A stretch of 64,000 bases of DNA from Chondrus crispus. Taxonomy: Eukaryota; Rhodophyta; Florideophyceae; Gigartinales; Gigartinaceae. The DNA is taken from the NCBI RefSeq assembly GCF_000350225.1, contig NW_005179194.1, positions 251,899-315,898 on the forward strand, in the 5' to 3' direction. The notes beneath the pieces were generated by a model, which was not told the origin of the DNA, did not search any database, and worked only from the letters and a program-made list of their open reading frames with translations. The position numbers and the translations under genes were made by a program. The number at the start of each line of letters is the position of its first letter. Positions within the stretch are counted from its first letter, which is position 1. Of the stretch, positions 22,402-32,326 are shown in pieces.

Positions 22402-22671
22402 GTTGAAACGACTGCGGGTAGACGGAGACGAACGACCAGATGATAACGACAGCAAGAAGACGGCGATAGAACAAAACGAACGGCGGCGGCGATGAAACGG
22501 CGGCGGAAACAACAGCAGAAACCAAAACGAGAACGACAGCAGAAACGAAAACGAGAACGACAGCGGGGACCAAAACGAGAACGACAGCAGAAACAAACAC
22601 GAAAACGGCAGCAGAAACTGAGAACAAGCACTCACACAGCGGAACAATAACGTTGAACTGGGCCTATAACC
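22402..22671 (-). other. Leader and primer site of copia D
   Basis: Low-complexity CGAGAACGACAGC-type leader on the plus strand, followed by CTGGGCCTATAACC (22658-22671), the primer site on the minus strand with one base changed from the B/C/F version. Element E was inserted into, or joined to, this leader. Confidence 0.7.
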
Positions 22672-23610
22672 TAATGGTAGGCCAGCGGGGCAAACGAAAA
22701 TCGGAAGACGGTTGATGAGGTGAAGTTGAAGGATTGGGTACCGATTTACTCTGAGTCGCCAACTTCTGGCACTACTTATACACTTCTGCAATCTTCTAGA
22801 ACTCTACTACCAAACACTACGACACATATACTACAAATGTATTGGCACTAACACATGTGCCCGTCTTGCTACTCAGCCAAACTGGCGATGGCCCAACAAA
22901 CAGAACAGAAAACCGCCTTACGAATTACCACTGTCATGACGGAGAAATTAGTAAGGCAGTACAACAAAGCACAGCAAAGCACAAATTCCCTTACTATTCC
23001 AAATCCAGCGTGGCACAAATTCGTAAGGCACGTTTACAGCTCACACGTTGCCTTACGAATTCAAATCAATCCTGCAAGGACTGTTTACAGCGCACACGTT
23101 GCCTTATGAATCTGAATCTCTCGTGAGGTCCTGTCCACTGTCAATTACAACAGTGCACATTTTGCCTTACGAATTCAAAACTCGCGCAACGATATCTTTG
23201 TGTCCTGCTGTACCCGTGCTGCACTCCATGGACGCTGTGAACCTTTGGCACGTGCCAGGCACCCGCCACCAAGGTTCTACACTTTGTCTGTAAGACTGCA
23301 GGCGTACTGTACGCGTCCGACAGTGTAATGAGGACATGTGTCCAGGTCATACACCTGTCCGGGGGAGAAAATGAAACATGCTCAGATTGTACTGTACAGT
23401 GCAACCGTGTACATATTTCACACGTGTACACTTTGAAAACTAAACTTGCTCCTGAAGTACTGTAGGGTGCAACCGCGTACAGAAATCACACGTGTACACG
23501 TTGAAAATGAAACTTGCTCAGCTCGTCACGTGGAGTGTTTTCGCTTTTACACGTGTCATACCTGTCGTCGTGTGTCATGCATATCGGCATGTGGTCGTAG
23601 AATTACAACA
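22672..23610 (-). repeat. Copia D LTR, right copy (inverted)
   Basis: 939 bp, on the minus strand starting TGTTGTAATTC at 23610. With 18255-19193 it makes an inverted repeat of almost 1 kb around element E. It has its primer site on the left, as expected for a 5' LTR of a minus-strand element. Confidence 0.88.
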
Positions 23611-23807
23611 TTCACAATAAGGAATATGAAGATAATCGTCAGTAACAGATTTTGGAATTATTGCTCTTAAGAACCACCAAAACGTGCAAAGACAATCACT
23701 TAGATGTGTAGGAAATGGAAACAAACTCAAAACTTACTTTGCATGAGAGAACGAAGAAAAACCAAATGCGAGATTGACGACGACGGCGGTAGCAGGAGCG
23801 GAAACGA
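23611..23807 (-). repeat. B-type copia leader fragment
   Basis: Matches about 7539-7735 of element B (TTCACAATAAGGAATATG and following) in the same orientation. It is the target into which LTR D (left side) and LTR F (right side) are joined. Confidence 0.8.
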
Positions 23808-25058
23808 TATTGGAAATGTGCGACCACATGCTGTTATCTGGAAAGTGCAAAATCGAGCGACACGTGTACATGACTCAACGGTCCGGACCCTCACCCCATA
23901 TCACCACATGACACGTGTAAATTCTCAGATTTTGGGGTTCTAGGGACGAAAGTGGACTTTTGGAGGGTTATGCAAATTTGCATAAATGCCGAAAATTTGC
24001 ATTTGGCCCGAACCGTTATAGGGCTACACAGGCAATACTGCAAATCTATTGGGGTTCGGTTCGAATGCTGCAATTCTATTGGTCTGTTATTGTCCACTTA
24101 TATGCAGTCATGCTGGTGATATATCTTGAATGATCCGTATACGTTTTAATTACATCATTTCGGGGGTTTCAAGTTGTTCACCATGGTTGTAATGGGTAAT
24201 TACGGGTGGCCTTGGCGCTGGACACTTGTGTGCGGTGTACACATGTACACATCGCCAGGTTGCTGCGTGTACGTACACTTGTACACGTCGCCTACATACG
24301 GTCCGGCGCGTGTCCGAGCACAGTACATGTGAATTAAAAGTACAACAAGTATTTCTCGCAAGAGACATGTACTTACGTGAGTATTCAGTGTACGCGTCAC
24401 GCTGTATGCGACCCCTGCATCAGCATGCGCCGTTGTACTACACTCTCGTCAGCATGCGACGTTGTACTGTGCTCTCGTTATGGTGCGCCGTTGGATGCAA
24501 GTTGATGACAGTACTCGTGTGATTCACATCGGATATCACGTGAGATGTGTAGAAAGTCTGGATGCACATTGTTGCTATCCGTGATAGTTGTCTGGCAGTG
24601 TGTACCGAAATTAGTAAGGTACGAAACAAGGGCATGTATGGGGACTGAGATATGACAGGACTTTGCGTTGTTGGAAATAGAGAGATGCCAAGTTGTTCAT
24701 TGTGCAAGAATATATTCTGTCATGTCTGGATGCAGATTAGTAAGGTGTGAAACGATTGCATGCATAGGGCCATGGTTTACAGTCACTCGAAATGTGTAGA
24801 ATCTGTTGTGCACTGATAGTCAATAGTCGATTAGTAAGGTTGAAATAGAACAGTGTGGACGGGCCAGAAGAGGACCGCGCTTGGTCGCGCATATGGTGAG
24901 TACGGTTTACCAGGTGCCAAAGTAATGGGATAGTGTAACACTCAAAGTGTATAAGTATCGCCGAAAGACGGCTCCAAGTAAACCTCGGCACCAACTCCTT
25001 CACTCACACACATCAACCTGCCCTCCTTCTTTCCCTTGCCCCTCCGAACCTACCATTA
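23808..25058 (+). repeat. 5' LTR of copia F
   Basis: 1251 bp, starts TATTGGAAATGTGCGACCAC and ends CCTACCATTA; a divergent relative of LTR B. TATAAG at 24950-24955 is the probable promoter for the leader ORF and gag. Confidence 0.88.
24950..24955 (+). promoter_or_regulatory. TATA box of copia F
   Basis: TATAAGTATCGCC about 105 bp before the LTR end, equivalent to the motif in the other copia LTRs. Confidence 0.55.
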
Positions 25059-25072
25059 GGTTATGGGCCCAG
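25059..25072 (+). other. Primer binding site (copia F)
   Basis: GGTTATGGGCCCAG right after the LTR, identical to that of B and C. Confidence 0.85.
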
Positions 25073-25588
25073 TCCCTCGCTGTCGTTTCACTGCATGAGT
25101 CTGTCGCTCTCGTTCCGTTGTTTCTGCCGTCGTTGTCGCTGTCGTTTTCGCTGCCGTTTGTCGTTGTTCTTTCCGCTGGTCTTCTCGCTGTCGTTGTCGC
25201 TCTCGTTCTTGCCGTCGTTCTTGGTTTTGGTTTTCGCTGCTGCTGTCGTTCTTGCTCTCTTGTGTGAATTGGTTTTGGTCATCGCCCCCGCTGTCTTCGT
25301 TGTCTTCGTTCTTGGTTCGGCTTTCGTTCTTGCTGTGGTTCTTGCTGCTGTCTCTGTCTTTGGTCTTCGTCTTCGTTTCCGCTCCCGCTACCGCCGTCGT
25401 CGTCAATCTCGCATTTGGTTTTTCTTCGTTCTCTCATGCAAAGTAAGTTTTGAGTTTGTTTCCATTTCCTACACATCTAAGTGATTGTCTTTGCACGTTT
25501 TGGTGGTTCTTAAGAGCAATAATTCCAAAATCTGTTACTGACGATTATCTTCATATTCCTTATTGCGAATACCTGTTTTTACGGGGTT
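25073..25588 (+). other. Low-complexity leader of copia F with splice-donor-like site
   Basis: GTCGTT/CTCGTT-rich tract to about 25440. CAAA-GTAAGT at 25443-25448 fits a spliceosomal 5' splice site. Since the following zinc-finger ORF has no ATG, splicing of an ATG-bearing leader exon (for example from the ATG at 25095) onto it is one way it could be translated; the acceptor would have to lie near 25600. This is inference. Confidence 0.4.
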
Positions 25589-26107
25589 GTGTTCGATCTG
25601 GAATTAGTACCGGTGCGCTCTGCGCCTGGGAAGCTGGTCACCGGTCGAACGGTTCGGACATCGGAGGTCCTATCTGTTGAGGTGCTTGAGCCTGAGGATC
25701 AACCTTCGCCTTGGCTCGCGCTTCCGGGTCCCTCCTCGAGTAGCGCACCTTATAGGATTCCTCGTATTCCGCGCTCTGTTCCCGCACCAATAAAGAGAAC
25801 AACGCATCGACTTTCTGCTCGGAAAGCGGCTGTTCTCGCGGATAAAGAGTTTAAGCGTGAGCGCAAGAGGAATCGTAAGGTGTGCCCGCGGTATAAGCGG
25901 TATTGTAAAGTGTGCGGCGTTAGTGGCAATAGTGCGAAGGCCTTTTACGACCACATTCAGTCTAGGTCTCATCGCATTCAAGTTGCCAACGCTAAGGAGA
26001 CTCCGCGTTGTATCCCTTGCAATCGCGTCTTTGAGTCTCACGGGCACCTGAAGTGCCACGAGAACGGTGCCGCACACTTAAAGGTAGTTTGTGAACAGAA
26101 TAGTTAG
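25589..26107 (+). CDS. Copia F leader ORF with two U1-type zinc fingers
   Basis: An open frame (open from about 25523, stop at 26105-26107) placed between primer site and gag. The N-terminal half is Pro/Arg-rich (PEDQPSPWLALPGP, PRSVPAPIKR) with a basic stretch (KEFKRERKRNRK). The C-terminal half has two C2H2 fingers with U1/matrin spacing C-x2-C-x12-H-x5-H: CKVC...HIQSRSH and CIPC...HENGAAH. Such fingers usually bind double-stranded RNA or RNA-protein complexes. No ATG occurs in the frame, so the true start must come from a spliced upstream exon or non-ATG initiation; the given start is a GTG. The same ORF is broken in B. It is not part of standard copia gag-pol and looks like an accessory protein of this family. 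Confidence 0.6.
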   Translation: MFDLELVPVRSAPGKLVTGRTVRTSEVLSVEVLEPEDQPSPWLALPGPSSSSAPYRIPRIPRSVPAPIKRTTHRLSARKAAVLADKEFKRERKRNRKVCPRYKRYCKVCGVSGNSAKAFYDHIQSRSHRIQVANAKETPRCIPCNRVFESHGHLKCHENGAAHLKVVCEQNS

Positions 26108-26280
26108 GGATTTCATCCAAATAAATTCACATATCTGTTCGCAAATTTCTCCTAGTGCAACTTCATAGTAATCATATCAAATTTCTTAGACGGGTGGGCT
26201 TGCCATTGTGTTGACTATCGGTTAACGGATTGGGATCCCCGAACGGATTTTCAAATACTTGAAGTTTATTTGCACTAAAA
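26108..26280 (+). other. Copia F leader before gag
   Basis: Contains the conserved pre-gag block (about 26190-26243) on the coding strand and ends at the gag ATG. Confidence 0.6.
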
Positions 26281-26467
26281 TGGAAGATCAAGGAGGAGGA
26301 GGATCCATCAGAATCGACAAACTGACAGACTCTAACTTCTACGTGTGGAAGCAGAAAATACAACTTCTGCTTGCTCTACGTGATGTTGACGAATACATCG
26401 TTGAGGGAAGAGTTCCAAGTGAGGAACGTGCGGAAGAGCGTAAGAAGTGGATCAGAGGTGACAGTAA
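26281..26467 (+). pseudogene. Copia F gag, cut off after about 62 codons
   Basis: Starts MEDQGGGGSIRIDKL, near-identical to the B gag start, and runs to KKWIRGDS. It is then interrupted after GACAGTAA by a partial LTR in the same orientation. The rest of gag-pol is absent. Confidence 0.9.
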
Positions 26468-26869
26468 TATTGAAAATGTCCGACCACATGCTGTTATCTG
26501 GAAAGTGCAAAATCGAGCGACACGTGTACATGACTCGACGGTCCGGACCCTCACCCCATATCACCACATGACACGTGTAAATTCTCAGATTTTGGGGTTC
26601 TGGGGACGAAAGTGGACTTTTGGAGGGTTATCCAAATTTGCATAAATGCCGAAAATTTGCATTTTGCCCGAACCGTTATAGGGCTACACAGGCAATACTG
26701 CAAATCTATTGGGTGTCGGTTCGAATGCTGCAATTCTATTGGTCTGTTATTGTCCACTTATTAATGGTAGGTTCGGAGGGGCAAGGGAAAGAAGGAGGGC
26801 AGGTTGATGTGTGTGAGTGAAGGAGTTGGTGCCGAGGTTTACTTGGAGCCGTCTTTCGGCGATACTTAT
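26468..26869. repeat. Fold-back pair of B/F-type LTR fragments
   Basis: 26468-26761 is the first approximately 290 bp of a B/F-type LTR in plus orientation (TATTGAAAATGTCCGACC). 26762-26869 is the last approximately 108 bp of such an LTR in minus orientation (TAATGGTAGG...GATACTTA). They are joined tail to tail. Confidence 0.8.
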
Positions 26870-28500
26870 TGGTATAACCCCAAACGGAAATTAGATTAGG
26901 ATCGGATCAGGGACAGTAAGGCGACGAGCCTTACAGCCATGCGCGCACACACGAGTCCTCCGCGTGTACGGGACGCGTACTACAAGTGGAATGTCATCCC
27001 CGCCGGCTGACAGCGTTACAGTGTCGGTAGACCGGCACTACTGTAGAGTTATGATAGACTACAATGTACATTAAATATGAGCGGACCGCCGGCGGTGGAG
27101 GACGACAAGCACGGACTTGTCAAGGATCCTCCACCTTGGTCCGCCCGCTTACTTTTAGGTACTTCCGTCCGTTTTACCTAGGAGTCGCACCGCGCACGGG
27201 TTGAGGACGCGCGTAGCACGCCCACGAGCCGGCTCCACCTCCGCCCGTCGGTACTGGATCGTCACCCAGTACCGCTCCGGGGCGTCGAGGCGTAGAACCG
27301 CTCGCGCGTGCGCGCGTCCTCCCCGATCCCGCTCTACCACCGCTACCTCGAGCCCGTGCTCGGTACCGTGGGTGGGCCGTGCTTCTGTCTTCCCGCCGAT
27401 CGGGGTCTTTCCGAACTGTCAGTACTCACCCCCCTCGTCGTTGGGGGTGATTATACTACAATACGTAATGCGGTTCCCATCAGTAAGTTCTACTGTACTG
27501 CTGAGCTGACCAAGGGCGAGAAACTGCTCCACCTTATAGAGCCAAGTGTTCACGACAAGAAAATCCCTTCTGTCGTCATAAACCCGAGGCCTGTTAGGCT
27601 TGAGGGTGACAGACCCCGACAGTTCCATTCTTGACAAATAATCAGAAACCGATCGATAAGTGACAGGTGACCAACGCGCGGGTCTTGAGACTTCTTGTGA
27701 TGCTACCACTGCAACACTTGACGATAAATTTTACTCGGGAGTCTGTGCCCCCCCTTACTGAGAGGCGCCGGGGCGCCTCTCAAAAGGGGTCGCCCCGGTG
27801 CTTAACTGACATTCTAATGTAATCATTAAAACTCCGAGAGGTGCCCAGGCGCAGCCCCCAGATATTGGTGGGAGTCGCCCGTGGCCACCTACCGTCCCCA
27901 CTGGGGTCCTCCGGCTACCTTCGCGCTTCGACGGCGAGAGTTCTCCGCGAGCTCTACCCTAGCCCGCAGCGCTCTTTGTAACTCGCCTCCTGGCGCCCTG
28001 TATGATAGGCCGCGCTTATGTCAGGGCGCCCCGTCCGGGGCAGTCCGGGCGACTGCGCCTTCTATGATAAACTGTATCATACACTGTACAGCAATGTGTA
28101 CCCGTTGCATGTCGTATATTTTCCCCAATTCAGCTACTGTGAATTCATGCATTGAGACCCGTTCCTAAGTCCGGGATGATTCTTTCCCGAATCTCCCTAT
28201 CACATCACTCTTAACTTCTACATTATTCATTGGACAGTCCGATGTTAATCTTTGACATTAAACTTTATCTCCTGACGGTAAGTAGCTAAGAGTCTCAACA
28301 AGTGCCGGTGAGCTACTGGTTATTATTCTGCTTGCACAACAATGAACAAGAAGAAGAAGGGGCAAGTGGAACTCTCTGAATGGCCACAGGAAGCGTCGTG
28401 AGCAGAGCAAAAACAAGAAAACGTACAACGCTTCTCACGTCCAATCCGGAGTAGTTTCTCAAGAAGCAACTCCACGACAGCATATGAAGCGGGAGTGACA
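26870..28500. other. GC-rich decayed region
   Basis: No intact gene seen. Contains strong hairpins, for example GAGAGGCGCC/GGCGCCTCTC at about 27760-27782 and GGTGGAGGA/TCCTCCACC at about 27092-27138. Apart from the Gag-like scrap listed separately I recognise nothing. Confidence 0.4.
27419..27709 (-). pseudogene. Ty3/gypsy Gag-like fragment
   Basis: A 96-codon minus-strand frame starting with GTG and ending at 27419 without a natural C terminus. The stretch VNTWLYKVEQFLALGQ followed by NRITYCSII resembles the gypsy Gag motif in which a W-L-x-x-V-E helix precedes a short ANRI-A segment. The knuckle, protease and pol are absent. The match is by motif only. Confidence 0.4.
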
Positions 28501-28503
28501 AGG

Positions 28504-28812
28504 TCATGGCAAGATGTGCAAACTTTCACCACTGCTACTGCACTGGCCATCGAATTCTTTATCAATGTAGATGGCATTACTTTCTTCGAAAGAAATGTTG
28601 GTTCTGTTTCGCACAATGTTAACCCGGCGATGACTGCGTAGTAGCAAACTCGCAACTCGATCCAAGTGCAACCTAGCTGCTACAGCGTTCAGCGTGTCGT
28701 CTTCCAGTACCAAAGCTGCAATAGCTGCTAAAAAAGCTGTGCTGTAGTTGTTTCTTACTTTTCGCGCCGTTCCCGCACTAATACTTTTTCTCAGAACTTG
28801 CCCTCTTCCCAT
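28504..28812 (-). CDS. Hypothetical 102-residue protein
   Basis: ATG at 28812-28810 (MGRGQVLRKSIS), basic first third, then an Ala/Leu-rich helix (STAFLAAIAALVLEDDTLNAVAARLHLDRVASLLL, read here in parts). I do not recognise it. It lies in repeat-rich DNA just left of the gypsy LTR and may be a transposon scrap. Confidence 0.2.
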   Translation of the reverse strand: MGRGQVLRKSISAGTARKVRNNYSTAFLAAIAALVLEDDTLNAVAARLHLDRVASLLLRSHRRVNIVRNRTNISFEESNAIYIDKEFDGQCSSSGESLHILP

Positions 28813-28984
28813 AACGAAATATGCCTGGGAGTGGCGGTGGCGGAAGGCGGGTGGTGTAGGGGTTCGGGAAGAAGAAGAGGACGGACAACGAGCGGGGCAA
28901 AGAAGAAGACGAATTGAGTATCAGCGTTCGGGGGAGAAGCGGGGGATGGTGGGGTGGAAGGAAAAGGGCTTGGAGGGGGGAGGA

Positions 28985-29046
28985 AACCTGGCGGCGTTGG
29001 AGACCGGAGGGGGGAGGAGGCCTGGCGGCGTTGGAGACCGGAGTGG
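28985..29046. repeat. Short G-rich direct repeat
   Basis: CCTGGCGGCGTTGGAGACCG appears twice, about 34 bp apart, just before the gypsy LTR, followed by purine-rich sequence. The G-rich character resembles the polypurine tract before the right LTR (GGGGAGGGGG at about 55293-55302). Confidence 0.7.
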
Positions 29047-29057
29047 GAGGTGGTCCG

Positions 29058-29360
29058 TGTCGGGAGGGATATCCACGCCAAACCCCAGGACAAACCCCAA
29101 GACATACCTCAGCACATACCCTGAGACATCACCCAAATCTGTAGTTTAATAATTGGTCTGCATGTGTACCACGTGTACACGATAGAAATCTCCCGACAAA
29201 AGGCATTTATTCCGTCAGGTGGAGGCCGTCTTTTCTTGTTTATAAGAGGGAGGACATCACCACGAGAAAATAAGGGGGGGACCAGCACGTAGAACATAAT
29301 AAATTTCTCTTCTTTGTTCTTTTTCCCTCCCCCTACGCGCGCAGCTCTCAAACACTGCCA
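29058..29360 (+). repeat. Gypsy LTR, left copy
   Basis: 303 bp, starts TGTCGGGAGGGATATCC, ends AACACTGCCA; about five differences from the right copy 55306-55608. TATAAG at 29241-29246 is the likely TATA box. The Gag ATG follows only 2 bp after the end of the repeat, leaving no room for a normal tRNA primer site. Five-base flanks (GTCCG left, ACAGT after the right copy) do not match. Confidence 0.88.
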
Positions 29361-29362
29361 AA

Positions 29363-30240
29363 ATGGTACTCTTGTGGAGGGGTGGCAAAGAAGACGGCTC
29401 CCTGTCACAGTTTGACCGGTCGAAGCCGGCCGACGTTCACAAGTTCTTCTTCGTCTTCGAGAATGTTGCCACCTCTGGCAAGTCGGACGAAGAAAAGGCA
29501 TATGAACTCCTTCGCTAACTGGAGGGAGATGCATTCGACTTCTTTTATCAAGCCTTTTTCAAGAACGGAGACATCAGTGCAGATGGCTCCGACTACCAGA
29601 AGGTCAAGAAGGCCTTGGTCGAGCGGTTCGCGCCGGTTGAATCACCTGAAGATGTGATTCGGGATGCGATGGCCGCTCGCCTTTCTTTCGGGGATCTCAG
29701 TGGGTCCCTTCGAAACTCAGACCGTCTCTACGAGAAGGCGGGATTCAACGACGAAGCGAAGTTCGGACTACTTCGCAACGCCGAGATGGAACATCTCGAG
29801 TTGGCCCAGTCTGCCATCTATCGAGGTGCGAAGACCTACAAGGCCCTATTCGATGCGATCATGGACTTCTGGTCCGGTCGCTGCCTCTTTCAAGCGGCGG
29901 CGAACTCCTTGAGCAATTCCCGCTACAACGGGTCGGAGAGCGGACAAGGCATGTACGAGCCGAAAGGTCAAGTTTCGATCGAAAAAGGTAGTGATGCGTT
30001 CAAAAGCTACCTTGTCTCCACTCGAGACGAAGGTTGATGCTTTAGCTGATCTACTGGCCGATATGTCCCTCATTATCAAGAAGAATCAGTCGAGGGATGA
30101 GGCAACAGCGTTCCGCCAGGTCCACGATCGTACCTGTTCATATCGTAAGCGCCCACGTCATGGCGCAAATAGATGCGATGCGAATCCGCATAGGGACACG
30201 AAATGCCCTCGCTGCGGCAATTTGGTCATACGGAAACCAT
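29363..30240 (+). pseudogene. Gypsy Gag with nucleocapsid knuckle, broken
   Basis: ATG at 29363. The frame MVLLWRGGKEDGSLSQF runs to a TAA at 29516-29518 after 51 codons. It stays open afterwards (LEGDAFDFFYQAFF...) to about 30037. Gag then continues in the next frame (ETKVDALADLLADM...) to CPRCG near 30212 and switches back to QFGHTETICW. Joining these gives a perfect CX2CX4HX4C zinc knuckle cut by the second frameshift. So one stop and two frameshifts: the element's Gag is dead unless these are sequencing errors. Confidence 0.85.
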
Positions 30241-32245
30241 TTGTTGGGCTAGAATTGGTCCACAGAGGGGAGGTAGCGGCGGTTACTCTCTTAAGAAGAC
30301 CCAGGCGGATGATGCCGTGTCGGGGACACCGACGGGCCACGCAGGAAACCAGGTGAGTGTTGTGACGCACGACGAGCTCCCTGCTGATGAGAAGTTAGTG
30401 GCATCGGTCAAGAGAAACGCCGATGGAGAGCCAGTGTTCAAAACGCGAAAGGACGGTGGCGGGGAGCCAATCCCGTCCCTTCTTAACCCGCGTAAGTACT
30501 GGACACCGAACGGCACGATGAAACCTTCGAAGCCCGGCCGTCGAACGAGAAAGAAGAGAACTAGTAAGAAGAATGCCGTCCAAGAGCATTCTGGAAAGTA
30601 CGATGTGGTCTCCTCCCTCGCGAATGCCCCCTCAGGTTTGACATTCGGTCAACTGATTCGAGGAGATAGCGACGAGGCCAAGAAAGAGATCTGTCGTCTT
30701 TCCAGCACACTCCCTAGACGCCCCGTAGCTGCTTCGATCGGTACTTTGCCGAAACGTCTGAAAATAGTTTCGGTAGAAGTCTACGGGACACAAATGAGAG
30801 CATTGTTAGACTCAGGAGCTATCCCTAATGCTATGAATGCTTCTGTGGCATCGAAGCTCTCTCTGTCTCCAAAACCGACCTCGACGAAGATTACGGTCGC
30901 CAATGGACAAAAGACAACCTGCCTGGGCTCCATCCAGGAAGTTCCCGTCTCATTCAACGGTACTGTTACCTCACTCAACTTCTTAGTTGTTGACGGATCC
31001 CCCGTTGACATCTTAATCGGGTATCCAACTCTCGAAGAACTTCAAGCCTGCATCGATCTAGGTCACCAGTCCGTTAAAATGGTGATTAGAAACAAAACCG
31101 TGAAAAGGAGTTCGGAGTTTGACCAAGTAAGTCCTATCGTCGCAGGTTCGGAGACTGATAGTGAAGACTTCACTTCTGATGTCGAGTCGTTCGCCTCAGA
31201 AAGTTCGTCGGAAGAAGAGACGTACGTGGTCGCCATCCTCGGCGATGAACCTTTCGAGTTAGACTTGACTCTGGACGGAGCGATGGATGAAGATGAAGAA
31301 GTAGAATCACCTGATCCGAATGTCATCAACAAGGCAGTGAAAATTCTTCGGAAGAAACTTGCGCATTTCAACAATGAAGCTCAAAGCGTCATCGAGATTG
31401 CACTGATGCATAAGAGTATTGTTGCTACATCGCTTGACGACCTTCGGCCTGCTGAAGTCCCAATTAAGCACAATTTCGAGTTAGATGATACGAATCCGAT
31501 CGACCACTCTGCAAGGAGAATGGCTCCGTTGCGGAACGAAATTGTTCGGAAAGAGCTCGACAAAATGCTGGAAGCAGGAATCATCACCACTTCCAGCTCC
31601 GCATGGTTCTTCCCGGTGGTCATCGTATCCAAAAAAGATGGTAATCCGCGCTTCTGTGTTGATTACGGTGCCCTGAACCAGAAGATGAAGGCAGACAGAT
31701 GGCATTTGCCGAAAATCGAGGAGATATTTGACGACCTGGAAGGAAGTGCGTACTTCACTTCTCTAGATTTGTTCAGTGGTTACTGGCAAATTCAGATGGC
31801 ACAACAATGCAAAGAAATGACGACTTTAGTCTGTCGCTACGGGACGTATAAGTTCGAAGTCATGCCCTTTGGATTGATGAATGCGCCTTCGACCTTTCAG
31901 AGAATGATGGATACAATCTTTCGCGGAGTGCCGTTTGTGCTTGTGTACCTTGATGACGTTTTGGTGTTCTTCAAGACTCTAGAAGAGCATCTCCAGCACC
32001 TGCAACAGGTGTTTGAGGTGAGTAATGAGGCTGGCCTTAAGCTTAAGCTGACAAAGTGCAGCTTCGCTCAGGCGAAGATCAAGTTGCTCGGTCATGTGGT
32101 CGACAAGAGCGGGATTGCTGCAAACCCGGGCAAGGTCGAAGTAATTCGGAGTGCACCGATCCCGACCACTACGACAGAACTTAGGAGTTTTCTTGGGTTA
32201 GCAAGCTACTACCGTGGTTTCATTTGCAAGTTTGCCGATACACTG
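30241..32245 (+). pseudogene. Gypsy pol, 5' half (protease and reverse transcriptase)
   Basis: Ty3/gypsy pol open from the knuckle to 32245. Protease: retroviral-type aspartic motif ALLDSGAIPNAM near 30806-30840. An acidic linker follows (about 31150-31310). Reverse transcriptase: KKDGNPRFCVDYGALN, SLDLFSGYWQI, MPFGLMNAPSTFQ and catalytic VYLDDVLVF near 31940-31965, then the connection domain FLGLASYYRGFICKFADTL. The frame is coherent up to codon CTG at 32243-32245 and then runs into non-homologous sequence starting GTAAGT. The remainder of pol continues at 51744. Confidence 0.93.
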
Positions 32246-32326
32246 GTAAGTCATATAGTCAATTTTGTTACTAATATAATAGTATGCATCGCCTATGATG
32301 CTGACTTTGGAACAATGATTCAGTAA

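Noticed and set aside
28748..29149. Gly/Arg-rich ORF just before the gypsy LTR
   Set aside because: Low-complexity G-rich direct repeats and LTR sequence; no protein signature.
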